Source: UBA11524 sp964464815
GTDB lineage: Bacteria > Bacillota > Clostridia > Christensenellales > Aristaeellaceae
DNA: 64,000 nt
Reading direction: 5' to 3'
Assembly (NCBI GenBank): GCA_964464815.1
Contig: CAYXHF010000009.1
Span: forward strand, 1 to 64,000
Below are positions 7,451 through 15,625 of this stretch, one piece after another (within the stretch, counting starts at the first letter, position 1; the number at the start of each line of letters is the position of its first letter). A program made the position numbers and the translations under genes. Under the pieces are notes generated by a model. That model saw nothing but the letters and a program-made list of their open reading frames with translations, searched no databases and was not told the origin of the DNA.

Positions 7451-9313
7451 TTATTCCTGCTCAGGCTTGGCTTCTTCGGCCTTGGCTGCCGCAGGCTTAC
7501 GGGTGCGGGGCTTTTTGGGCGCTGCGGCTTTTTCCGCGGCCTTCTTCTGCTTTTCCGCTTCCTTGGCTGCCTTTTCGGCTTCCTTTTTGGCCTTGTCCGC
7601 CTCGATTTCTTCCTTCGTGCGGCGCTTGCGCTTGGGCTTTTCCTCCGTGGCGACCGTTGCCGTCGCCTTGGTGGTCTTCGCGGCCTTGGTTGCCTTCTCG
7701 GCTTCCTTCTTGGCCTTATCCGCCGCAATTTCTTCCTTCGTGCGGCGCTTGCGCTTGGGCGTCACCGGCGCGTCGTCTGCTTCCTTGTCATACGGATATT
7801 CAACGACGACTGGGTTCGCCTCCGCGTCGTCATCAGAAGCAGCGTCCTGACTCGATGCGGAGGAATGGTCAAAGCCGCCTTCCACCAGCTTCTGATACAG
7901 CTCCATGTACTTGGCAGAGCTGTTCGTCCAGCTGTAGTCGCCGGTCATGCCGCGATGCTGTAGCATCTGCCACACATCGTGATGATTCGTGTAGTAATCC
8001 AGCGCGCGACGAATGACGTTGAGCATGTCATGCGCGTTGTAGTTGAAGAAGGAGAAGCCATTGCCGTCGCCGGTGAACTCGTTGTAGGACAGCACCGTGT
8101 CGCGCAGGCCGCCCGTTTCGCGCACAATCGGCACCGTGCCGTAGCGCAGGGCAATCAGCTGGCTCAGGCCGCAGGGCTCGAACTGGCTGGGCATCAGGAA
8201 CATGTCGCAGCCCGCATAAATCTGGTGCGCCAGGGTGTGATCCATGGCAAAACGCGCCGCGACCTTGCCCTTGAATTCGCCCTCAGCCCAGGAGAACAGG
8301 TTCACATAGCGGCTCTCGCCCATGCCCAGCACGACCAGCTGCACATTCTCGTTCATCAGGTCGCCGATGATATAATCGACCAAATCGAGGCCCTTCTGGC
8401 TGCTCAGACGGCCAACCATGCCGATGATCGGCACGTTGGGATCCACCGTCAGGCCCAGCTTCTCCTGCAATTCGGCCTTGCACTTGGCCTTGCCGGCCAA
8501 ATCGTCGGCGGTGTAGGTGGCCGGGATGCGCGTGTCAATCGCCGGGTCGTAGTCAACCATGTCGATGCCGTTGAGCACGCCAAAGACCTCATGCTTGCGC
8601 GCACGCAGCAGACCATCCAGACGCTCGCCATAATACGCGGTCTGAATTTCCTCGGCATAGGAGGGGCTGACGGTGGTGATGATGTCAGCATAGACCAGCG
8701 CGGCCTTCATGAAGTTCGCGCAGCCGTAGCATTCCAGCTTGTCATCCGTCCACAGATCATCGCCCAGACCCAGCACGTCCTGCACCTCATGGATGCCGAA
8801 CACGCCCTGATACTGCAGGTTGTGGATGGTGTACATCGTCTTGATGTTGGCGAAGAACGGCAGATGCGCATACTGAATCTTGAGCAGCGCCGGCACCATG
8901 CCCGACTGCCAGTCATGCGCATGAATCACGTCCGGCTGGAAGTCCAGCATCGGCAGGGCGTTAAGCGCGGCGCGGCAGAAGAAGCCAAAGCGCTCGTACT
9001 CATCGCCACCCATGCCGTAGATGTAGGGGCGGCCGAAGTAGAACTTGTTGTCCACAAAGTAGTACTTCACGCCATCCTGCTCCAGCAGCTCAATGCCGCA
9101 ATACTGGCGGCGCCAGCCCAACGCGACCTCAAAGTCGGTCACGTGCGTCATCTTGTCCACATACTGCTTGGGCACAGCCGCATACAGGGGCACCATCACG
9201 CGCACGTCATGGCCCTGCTTGGCCAGCACCGGTGCCAGCGCACCCACCACATCCGCCAGGCCGCCGGTTTTGATAAACGGCACGCATTCACTGGCTGTAA
9301 AGAGAATTTTCAT
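7451..9313 (-). CDS. glgA: glycogen synthase GlgA with a basic C-terminal tail
   Basis: Transfers glucose from ADP-glucose to the growing alpha-1,4-glucan chain (GT5). The N-terminal KTGG (residues 15-18) binds ADP-glucose, and the C-terminal GT-B half has GMVGRLSSQKGLDL and the EPCGLSQLIALRYGTVPIVRETGGL block. The core is 477 residues, the usual full size of bacterial GlgA. Residues 478-620 are an added tail: an acidic linker, then Lys/Ala-rich sequence with two 23-residue repeats starting PKRKRRTKEEI (about 519 and 560), resembling histone-H1-like tails. The frame is uninterrupted, so the tail is part of the protein. Last gene of the glg cluster, with its own promoter at 9392-9420. Confidence 0.95.
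   Translation of the reverse strand: MKILFTASECVPFIKTGGLADVVGALAPVLAKQGHDVRVMVPLYAAVPKQYVDKMTHVTDFEVALGWRRQYCGIELLEQDGVKYYFVDNKFYFGRPYIYGMGGDEYERFGFFCRAALNALPMLDFQPDVIHAHDWQSGMVPALLKIQYAHLPFFANIKTMYTIHNLQYQGVFGIHEVQDVLGLGDDLWTDDKLECYGCANFMKAALVYADIITTVSPSYAEEIQTAYYGERLDGLLRARKHEVFGVLNGIDMVDYDPAIDTRIPATYTADDLAGKAKCKAELQEKLGLTVDPNVPIIGMVGRLSSQKGLDLVDYIIGDLMNENVQLVVLGMGESRYVNLFSWAEGEFKGKVAARFAMDHTLAHQIYAGCDMFLMPSQFEPCGLSQLIALRYGTVPIVRETGGLRDTVLSYNEFTGDGNGFSFFNYNAHDMLNVIRRALDYYTNHHDVWQMLQHRGMTGDYSWTNSSAKYMELYQKLVEGGFDHSSASSQDAASDDDAEANPVVVEYPYDKEADDAPVTPKRKRRTKEEIAADKAKKEAEKATKAAKTTKATATVATEEKPKRKRRTKEEIEADKAKKEAEKAAKEAEKQKKAAEKAAAPKKPRTRKPAAAKAEEAKPEQE
7568..7759. repeat. tandem 69-bp coding repeat in the glgA tail
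   Basis: Two near-identical 69-bp segments (7691-7759 and 7568-7636, 123 bp apart start to start) encode the repeated PKRKRRTKEEI unit of GlgA; differences are mostly silent. Confidence 0.85.
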
Positions 9314-9380
9314 GCTTCATATCCTCCATCAGAGTTTCATCGCTTTGCGGAGACTTGAGTTTTTCTGACAAATATAGAAT

Positions 9381-9420
9381 ACCGCGCCAATAGTATAACA
9401 CATCTTGGCGCGGTTTGCAA
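9381..9420 (-). promoter_or_regulatory. glgA promoter overlapped by a perfect 10-bp inverted repeat
   Basis: On the minus strand, TTGCAA (9420-9415), a 17-base spacer and TATACT (9397-9392) form a good promoter 80-110 bases before glgA. The arms ACCGCGCCAA (9381-9390) and TTGGCGCGGT (9405-9414) are perfect inverted repeats with 14 bases between them. They cover part of the spacer and the transcription start region. The placement suggests a repressor operator. Because most of the left arm lies upstream of the likely start site, an RNA hairpin is less likely. Confidence 0.65.
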
Positions 9421-9426
9421 ATCCGA

Positions 9427-9459
9427 GTCCGGCGGCGCACAGCTGTACAGCCGCCGGAC
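9427..9459 (-). terminator. stem-loop between glgD and glgA
   Basis: A perfect 10-bp stem, GTCCGGCGGC/GCCGCCGGAC, lies about 35 bases after the glgD stop and just before the glgA promoter. It lacks a clear T-run on the minus strand, so it may be a leaky terminator or an mRNA-end stabiliser. Confidence 0.5.
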
Positions 9460-9494
9460 AGGAAGCGCCAAGCTTGTGTGGGCGTTTCCGGATC

Positions 9495-10616
9495 TTAGAT
9501 AATCACATTTTTCGCAATCACAATCGGATATGCGCTCGGGCCAATCAACCGTGCGCTGCGCTTAATCACCGTCTGCTTGTCCAGGATGCAGTTTTCGATG
9601 GAGGCATCGCTATGCACCTGACCATCCTGCATGATGATGCAGTTCTTCACATGCGCACCGGGAGCGATTCGCACGCCACGGGCCAGCACGGAGTTCTCCA
9701 CCGTGCCCTCGATGATGCAGCCATCGGCCACCAGGGAGTTGACCACCGTCGCATTGTCGCCATAGCGGGCCGGCATCTCGTCACGAACCTTGGTGTAGAT
9801 GGGCATGTCCGCCGCGAAGATGCGGTGGCGAATCTCGGAATTGAGCATATCCATGTTGAACTTGAAGTAGCTCTGGACAGAGTCCATGCGCCAGCACAGG
9901 CCCGTATACGCCCAGGCGTTGACACGCGCCGTGCCTTCCGTCACCATGGGCAGAAGGACATCGCGGTTGAAGTCATGATAGCCATGTGCCACGCCCTTGT
10001 CCACCAGCGTGCGCAGCAGCTCACGGCGCATCACAACCACGTCCATGCTCGTCAGGGGCAGGTTCGGATGGGTCGGATCGACCTCCATATCCGTCACCAT
10101 GCCGTTCTCGTCCACCGCCAGATAGCAGCCCAGCTCGTCGCGCTGCATGGTCGGGTCAGTGGTATACATGATGGTAATGTCCGCGCCGGTGCTCTGATGA
10201 TACTCCACAAATTCCGCGATGTTGGCATTGTAGACGATGTTGGAGTTGCTCAGCACCAGATACTCCTGCTTGGAGCGGGACAGATAGTTCGTATTGGAGC
10301 GCAGGGCATCCAGCATGCCGGAATACACGCCCACGTTCTCACGCGTCAGGAACGGCGGCAGCACCTTCAGGCCGTCATTCTTGCCGTGCAGATTCCACTC
10401 CTTGCCCGAACCGATGTGGTCCATCAGGGAGTGATAATTCTTCTGCATAATCACGCCGACGTTCTTGATGCCGCCATTGACCATGGAGGACAGCAGGAAG
10501 TCAATCACGCGGTAGCGGCCACCAACCGGCAGCGCGGCGATTGCACGATTGAGCGTCAGCTCGCGCAGGCTGGCATCATTTTCGCCGGTGTAGATAACAC
10601 CCATAACATTCTTCAT
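9495..10616 (-). CDS. glgD: glucose-1-phosphate adenylyltransferase subunit GlgD
   Basis: A 373-residue partner subunit of ADP-glucose pyrophosphorylase, found in Firmicutes that carry a GlgC/GlgD pair. It has the nucleotidyltransferase fold and a C-terminal left-handed beta-helix of hexapeptide repeats, but the N-terminus reads MKNVMGVIYTGENDASL and lacks the G-rich LLAGGQGSRL loop of GlgC. This is the normal GlgD state: a weak or non-catalytic subunit that modulates GlgC. ATG 10616 follows AGGAAAGG at normal spacing; the frame also reads back to a TTG at 10625 with no room for a ribosome site. It follows glgC, separated by a structured repeat element. Confidence 0.93.
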   Translation of the reverse strand: MKNVMGVIYTGENDASLRELTLNRAIAALPVGGRYRVIDFLLSSMVNGGIKNVGVIMQKNYHSLMDHIGSGKEWNLHGKNDGLKVLPPFLTRENVGVYSGMLDALRSNTNYLSRSKQEYLVLSNSNIVYNANIAEFVEYHQSTGADITIMYTTDPTMQRDELGCYLAVDENGMVTDMEVDPTHPNLPLTSMDVVVMRRELLRTLVDKGVAHGYHDFNRDVLLPMVTEGTARVNAWAYTGLCWRMDSVQSYFKFNMDMLNSEIRHRIFAADMPIYTKVRDEMPARYGDNATVVNSLVADGCIIEGTVENSVLARGVRIAPGAHVKNCIIMQDGQVHSDASIENCILDKQTVIKRSARLIGPSAYPIVIAKNVII

Positions 10617-10649
10617 TGTTTTCAATCCTTTCCTGTGATGGATGGAGTC

Positions 10650-10813
10650 ATACTAAGTCGCGTCTAAAACATGTCACCGAGCATAGCGGATTTTTCGTTC
10701 TGGCAAAGCTGAGTGCAGCGAGGCGTACTGGAAGTACGCGCGAGCGGAACGAAGCAAAGCCAGGGCGAAACAATATGCTGTGCGAATGACATGGTTTAGA
10801 TGAGAGTTAGTAT
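10650..10813. repeat. interspersed inverted-repeat element, copy A (164 bp)
   Basis: One of three copies of an element bounded by ATACTAA...TTAGTAT, with imperfect terminal arms of about 45 bases and an inner structured core (CTGGC-AAA-GCT ... GCGTAC-TGGAA-GTACGC ... AGC-AAA-GCCAG). It fills the glgC-glgD gap. Its last base is the first base of the glgC stop codon as read on the plus strand, so it would be transcribed inside the glg mRNA. No target-site duplication is obvious. Confidence 0.9.
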
Positions 10814-11994
10814 TAGAATTTGGTGTTTTCGTCCACCTGCTGGCCTGCCGTCACGTTTGCACCAGCCGGAAGCGTGATGCCCTGGCCGACCACGGCGATG
10901 TTGCCCGTCTCTTCGCCAACCACGCTGCCAGCACCAACAACGGCGTTCTCCGCCACGATGGCACGGCGTACCACGGCGCCACGCTTGATGACCGCATGCG
11001 GCATGACCACGGAGTCAATCACGCTTGCACCCTCTTCAATCGTCACGCCCGCGAAAATCACAGAGTGCTGCACCTTGCCATAAACCTCAGAGCCTTCCGT
11101 CACCAGAGAATCGCTGACCGTCGCGCCCTTGGCAATATAATGCGGCGCCAGACCCGGATTCTTGGCGTAAATGCGCCACTTCTTGTCGTGCAGGTCGATG
11201 GGCATCGGCACGCTGAGCAGATCCATGTTCGCTTCCCAGAGCGATTCAATCGTGCCAACGTCCTTCCAGTAGCCCTCGAAGTTATAAGCAACCATGACCT
11301 GCTTATCATTGAGCATCGCAGGAATAATGTTCTTACCAAAGTCATTGGCGGAGGTCTTGTCGGCCTCGTCCGCCGTCAGATAGGCGCGGAGCTTTGCCCA
11401 TGTGAAAATATAGATGCCCATCGACGCCTTGTTGGACTTGGGATTCTGGGGCTTCTCCTCAAATTCCACAATGTTGTCCTCAGCGTCGGTGTTCATGATG
11501 CCAAAGCGGCTGGCTTCTTCCCACGGCACAGGACGCACGGCGATGGTCGCGTCCGCACCCTTGCGGATGTGGTATTGCAGCATCGCGTTGTAGTCCATCT
11601 TGTAGATATGGTCGCCGGAGAGAATCAGCACGTAATCGGGATCGTACTGCTCAATGAACGCCATGTTCTGATAGATGGCGTTGGCCGTGCCACGATACCA
11701 GTCGCCCGTCTTGCCGGTCTGATAGGGCGGCAGGACGAACACGCCACCGTTGGAAAGGTCCAGGTCCCACGGCGCGCCCGAGCCAATGTAGGAGTTCAGC
11801 TCCAGGGGCATATACTGCGTCAGCACACCCACCGTGTCAATGCCACTGTTGGTGCAGTTGGACAGCGGGAAGTCAATGATGCGGTATTTTCCCCCATAGG
11901 GAACTGCGGGTTTGGCCACCTTCTTGGTCAGCACGCCCAGGCGGCTGCCCTGGCCGCCAGCCAGCAGCATGGCAACACAAGTCTTCTTTTTCAT
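10813..11994 (-). CDS. glgC: glucose-1-phosphate adenylyltransferase GlgC
   Basis: Makes ADP-glucose from glucose-1-phosphate and ATP, the committed step of bacterial glycogen synthesis. The 393-residue protein has AMLLAGGQGSRLG (residues 8-20, nucleotide binding), PAVPYGGKYRIIDFPLSN, the WYRGTANAI block and FEEKP, then a C-terminal beta-helix. ATG 11994 was chosen because the conserved N-terminal strand starts five residues later; the 51 extra in-frame codons upstream have no family match. AAGGAG lies upstream at a slightly long spacing. Second gene of the glgB-C-D-A cluster. Confidence 0.95.
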   Translation of the reverse strand: MKKKTCVAMLLAGGQGSRLGVLTKKVAKPAVPYGGKYRIIDFPLSNCTNSGIDTVGVLTQYMPLELNSYIGSGAPWDLDLSNGGVFVLPPYQTGKTGDWYRGTANAIYQNMAFIEQYDPDYVLILSGDHIYKMDYNAMLQYHIRKGADATIAVRPVPWEEASRFGIMNTDAEDNIVEFEEKPQNPKSNKASMGIYIFTWAKLRAYLTADEADKTSANDFGKNIIPAMLNDKQVMVAYNFEGYWKDVGTIESLWEANMDLLSVPMPIDLHDKKWRIYAKNPGLAPHYIAKGATVSDSLVTEGSEVYGKVQHSVIFAGVTIEEGASVIDSVVMPHAVIKRGAVVRRAIVAENAVVGAGSVVGEETGNIAVVGQGITLPAGANVTAGQQVDENTKF

Positions 11995-12130
11995 GATGGG
12001 AACACGCTCCTTCATCCTTGTTTCTTGCGAGTTCTGGCACCAGCTCTTGATGAATGCGGATACGACAGCTGCCTCGCCGGTGCGCAGAGGCGGCCGTAAT
12101 GTATGTGAAACAGCGGGGATTGTCATGCCT

Positions 12131-12162
12131 CCTTGCGTCTGCGCCACAGAGAGGACGCAAGG
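12131..12162. promoter_or_regulatory. stem-loop between glgB and glgC
   Basis: CCTTGCGTC (12131-12139) pairs perfectly with GACGCAAGG (12154-12162) across 14 bases, with further outer complementarity (GTCATG/CATGAC). There is no T-run on the minus strand, so it may shape glgB/glgC mRNA ends rather than terminate. Confidence 0.5.
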
Positions 12163-12185
12163 GGTTTTGTCATGACACCGCCGAA

Positions 12186-14288
12186 TCAGCCAGGAAAAAG
12201 CGGTTGTGAAGGCGCTTTCTTCGCCTTCGGGGTGACTGTCTCCTGCTTGGCAGGTGTGTCGGAGGCCACCTTGCGCCGTGAAGGCTTCTTCGCCTTCGCT
12301 TCGTCCGTCTTCGGGCGTGCCTTCGTCTTGCGTGCGCTCTCCTTCACGGGATCGCGCTTGTAATGGAAGTACACCGTGGACAGCGGCGGCACGCAGATGT
12401 CGCAGCTATAGGGGAAATCCTGCAATTGCTGCTGCTCTGTCTTAATGGCCCACTTGTTGTACTGGTTCGACCCGCCGAATTCCGCCAGGTCGGTGTTCAG
12501 ACATTCCGTCAGCGTACCCATTTGCGGCAGTCCGATGCGGTACTGCGGATGGAACACCGGCGTGAAGTTCGTCACGCACAGGACGGAATTACCCTTCTTG
12601 TCCGTGCGCAGGAAGGCAGCGATGGAATTATCACTGTCATTGGCTTGTATCCACTGGAATCCATCCCAGCCATCATCAATCTGATACATGGCCGGCGTGG
12701 AGCGGTAGAACTCATTGAGGCGCTTGCAGCATTTCTGCACCAGCGGATGATGCTCGTAGAGGAGCAGGAACCAGTCCAGCTGGTCATCAAACTTCCATTC
12801 GATGAAATGCGCAAACTCACTGCCCATGAACAGCAGCTTCTTGCCCGGATGCGCCATGGTGTAGCCATAGAGCGCACGCAAACCGGCGAACTTCTTCCAC
12901 AAATCGCCCGGCTGCTTGTCCAGCATGGAATGCTTGCCATGCACCACCTCATCGTGGCTGAAGGGCAGAATATAATTCTCCGAGAAGGCATACATCAGGG
13001 AGAACGTCAGCTTGTCATGGTGATACTTGCGGTAGACCGGGTCGAGCTTGATGTAGGCCAGCATGTCATTCATCCAGCCCATGTTCCACTTGAACCCGAA
13101 GCCCAAACCGCCCAGATAAATCGGACGCGTCACCATCGGATAGGCACTGGATTCCTCCGCCACCATCATCACGCCCGGGAAGTCGCGGTAGACCGTCTCG
13201 TTCATCCGGCGCAGGAAGGCGATGGCATCCAGATTTTCGCGCCCGCCGTACTGGTTGGGCAGCCACTGCCCTTCCTCACGGCAGAAGTCGTAGAGGAGCA
13301 TCGACGTGACCGCATCCACACGCAGGCCATCCGCATGATACCATTCCAGCCAGAAGCAGGCGTTGGAAAGCATGAAGGAATTGACCTCGCCACGGGCGTA
13401 GTCGAACATATGCGTGCCCCACTGATCCATATCGCCGCGTCTGGGGTCGGGATGCTCATAGCAGGGCGTGCCGTCAAAGCGGCGCAGACCCATGGCGTCC
13501 TTGGGAAAATGCGCGGGCACCCAGTCCAGCAGGACGCCGATGCCAGCCTGATGGAGCTTGTCAATGAGCGCCATCAAATCCTTAGGCTCTCCAAATCGTG
13601 CCGTAGCCGCATAGTAGCCCGACACCTGATAGCCCCATGATTCATCCAGCGGATGCTCCATCACCGGCATGAACTCCACATGCGTGTAGCCCATGTCCAG
13701 CAGATACGGCACCAGCTGCTCCCCGATTTCGGCATAGGTCAGGAAGGTTCCGTCCTCATGCCGACGCCACGAACCCAGATGCATTTCGTAAATGTTCACC
13801 GGGCTGTGGTAGGGATCGAACTTTTTCCGCGCATTCATCCATTTGCGGTCGCCCCACTTGTAGCCGGACAAATCATAAATCCGGCTGGCAGTGTCCGGAC
13901 GGTTCTGCATGGCAAAGCCATAAGGGTCGGCCTTGTCCTGCCAGGTGCCGTCCTGCGATTGGATGCAGTATTTGTATGTCGTCAGCTTTTCCGCCGCACC
14001 GGGATAATCATAGCGCTTCGGATCGCTTTTGACATCAAAGAGCGCCGCCGGCACACGGATTTCCCATGTCCCGTCGTACACCTTTTTCATGGGCGTCTGC
14101 TCTTTGTCCCAATGATTGAATTCACCAATGAGCGAAACAGCCTTGGCGTTAGGCGCCCATACAGCGAAGTGCCACATTTCCCGGCCTTCCTGCTCCACCG
14201 GATGCGCACCCAGCATTTCATACGCGTGCCGGTTTCCACCCTGATGGAACTGATCCCTTTCGCTCGCTGTCGGGCCTATGTAGCGCAT
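12186..14288 (-). CDS. glgB: 1,4-alpha-glucan branching enzyme GlgB with a basic C-terminal tail
   Basis: Cleaves alpha-1,4 chains and re-attaches them as alpha-1,6 branches (GH13, CBM48). The 700-residue product has an N-terminal CBM48 (about 20-120), then a GH13 barrel with Asp325 (GLRVDAV), Glu378 (VAEES) and Asp446 (FSHDEVVHGK), and a C-terminal beta domain ending near residue 643. The last 56 residues are a Lys/Pro-rich tail (KTKARPK, KKPSRRK, KAKKAPS) not typical of the family and similar in character to the GlgA tail. ATG 14288 follows AGGTG at five bases; the frame is open further upstream to 14390 without family match. First gene of the glg cluster. Confidence 0.95.
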   Translation of the reverse strand: MRYIGPTASERDQFHQGGNRHAYEMLGAHPVEQEGREMWHFAVWAPNAKAVSLIGEFNHWDKEQTPMKKVYDGTWEIRVPAALFDVKSDPKRYDYPGAAEKLTTYKYCIQSQDGTWQDKADPYGFAMQNRPDTASRIYDLSGYKWGDRKWMNARKKFDPYHSPVNIYEMHLGSWRRHEDGTFLTYAEIGEQLVPYLLDMGYTHVEFMPVMEHPLDESWGYQVSGYYAATARFGEPKDLMALIDKLHQAGIGVLLDWVPAHFPKDAMGLRRFDGTPCYEHPDPRRGDMDQWGTHMFDYARGEVNSFMLSNACFWLEWYHADGLRVDAVTSMLLYDFCREEGQWLPNQYGGRENLDAIAFLRRMNETVYRDFPGVMMVAEESSAYPMVTRPIYLGGLGFGFKWNMGWMNDMLAYIKLDPVYRKYHHDKLTFSLMYAFSENYILPFSHDEVVHGKHSMLDKQPGDLWKKFAGLRALYGYTMAHPGKKLLFMGSEFAHFIEWKFDDQLDWFLLLYEHHPLVQKCCKRLNEFYRSTPAMYQIDDGWDGFQWIQANDSDNSIAAFLRTDKKGNSVLCVTNFTPVFHPQYRIGLPQMGTLTECLNTDLAEFGGSNQYNKWAIKTEQQQLQDFPYSCDICVPPLSTVYFHYKRDPVKESARKTKARPKTDEAKAKKPSRRKVASDTPAKQETVTPKAKKAPSQPLFPG

Positions 14289-14361
14289 AAGCACACCTGC
14301 CTTCGTTATTTTTGCGCCCTCCACAGGGGACGCCAATGACTTCTTTCTCTTTTCACTTACT

Positions 14362-14390
14362 ATTGAACCACTTTTATGCAATTTCGTCAA
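14362..14390 (-). promoter_or_regulatory. candidate promoter of the glg operon
   Basis: On the minus strand TTGACG (14390-14385), 17 bases, TTCAAT (14367-14362), about 75 bases before glgB. The -10 is only moderate. The rest of the 14289-14624 gap is AT-rich and shows nothing else recognisable; it must also hold the promoter of the divergent spoIID gene. Confidence 0.5.
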
Positions 14391-14624
14391 GTCTTATTAT
14401 GAAATTTCCCATGCAAAATTTCAGATTTTCTGAAAATCCCAACAAACATTTCCTCTTCATTCTGGTAATTATTTTGCCACCAGTGACAAGATTTTTCGTG
14501 CATCAGCCGTTTTTGCCGGTCATATGCTGGTTTTGTCTCCTCTCGGACTGGTTTCAAAACGGCATTTGTCGAAAAAGCGAACTTTGTGCAGTCCGAACAT
14601 TTCTTGAATATTTTTTAAAAGGTC

Positions 14625-15572
14625 GTGTTGTCGTTGCGAAAAAAAACGTCCCTGTTTCTGTTCGGAATGTCCCTGCTGCTCATGTCAGGATTGCTCCTGC
14701 GTGCATACGCTCCTGCTCCCTGCGCACCAGAGGAGATGATGCTGACGGTCTATCTGCACACGGAGCAACGCTCCTGCCAGATGGCACTGGAAACCTACGT
14801 CCTGCACGCCACCGCCGCGGAAATGCCTGCCAACTACGCTCCGGAGGCACTCAAGTGCCAGGCTGTCGCCGCCCAATGCCGTCTCCTCAGTGGAAGCGGC
14901 TGCAAACGTCATCCGGATTGCGACATCTGCACCGACAGCACCTGCTGTCAGGGCTATCTTACCGACGATGCCCTCCGGGAACGCTGGGGCGGCAGCTATC
15001 CGCAGCTTTTCGCACGCATTTCGCAGGCCGTTCAGCAGACGCATGGCCTGATTCTCTGCTTTGAGGGCATGCCGATTGAGATGGTCTACCACGCCTCCTC
15101 CGGTGGCAGGACAGAGGATTCCGCCGCCGTATTCTCCACGCAGCTCCCCTACCTTGTCAGCGTTGACAGTCCCGGTGAAGAGGGCTATCGCGGCTACACA
15201 GCCGAGACGACCTTTTCTTGCGACGATGCGGCCGCGCTGCTTCTATCCGCCTTCCCTGACTGCGGCATCACCGCCGACACATTGCCTAGCGCCCTTCGCC
15301 TGCAAACAAGCACCGCCTCCGGGCGCGTCGCGACGCTACTGGTCGGCAGTCAGGTGGTCAGCGGCAGCGACTTCCGCCGGGCGCTTGGGTTACGCAGCAC
15401 TTACATCACGTGGGAAAGCCACGGTGACACGCTCACCTTCCACACCACTGGCTACGGTCACGGCGTCGGGCTGTCCCAAGCCGGCGCACAGGCCATGGCC
15501 GCAGACGGCGCTGCCTTTCGGGACATTCTCCTGCACTACTATCCTGGCACGCAGCTTGTCTCCATGGAATAA
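14625..15572 (+). CDS. spoIID: stage II sporulation protein D (SpoIID)
   Basis: A 315-residue membrane-anchored lytic transglycosylase used in engulfment of the forespore together with SpoIIM and SpoIIP. An N-terminal hydrophobic segment (about 8-26) is followed by the SpoIID domain with LETYVLHATAAEMP (the Glu-containing active-site helix), YHASSGGRTEDS and GYGHGVGLSQAGAQAM. Two cysteine-rich stretches (CKRHPDCDICTDSTCC) fit the zinc/disulfide region of SpoIID. The start is uncertain: GTG 14625, TTG 14628 and TTG 14634 are all in frame after AAAAGG. A spoIIQ-like gene follows 53 bases later, as in other spore formers. Confidence 0.87.
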   Translation: MLSLRKKTSLFLFGMSLLLMSGLLLRAYAPAPCAPEEMMLTVYLHTEQRSCQMALETYVLHATAAEMPANYAPEALKCQAVAAQCRLLSGSGCKRHPDCDICTDSTCCQGYLTDDALRERWGGSYPQLFARISQAVQQTHGLILCFEGMPIEMVYHASSGGRTEDSAAVFSTQLPYLVSVDSPGEEGYRGYTAETTFSCDDAAALLLSAFPDCGITADTLPSALRLQTSTASGRVATLLVGSQVVSGSDFRRALGLRSTYITWESHGDTLTFHTTGYGHGVGLSQAGAQAMAADGAAFRDILLHYYPGTQLVSME

Positions 15573-15596
15573 AGCACCAGAAAAAGCGGCATGATA
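15567..15596 (+). promoter_or_regulatory. candidate forespore (sigma-G/F type) promoter of spoIIQ
   Basis: GAATA (15567-15571), exactly 18 bases, then CATGATA (15590-15596), 29 bases before the ATG. This is close to the sigma-G pattern (GHATR, 18, CAXWHTA) with one mismatch in the -10. It fits the forespore expression known for spoIIQ, but is a short motif and needs mapping. Confidence 0.4.
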
Positions 15597-15625
15597 AGGA
15601 AAATTCATGCCGAGGTGATTTGATT

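Noticed and set aside
14600..14624. Sigma-E -35 element GAATATT before spoIID
   Set aside because: A matching -10 would fall inside the coding start, so no consistent promoter can be proposed.
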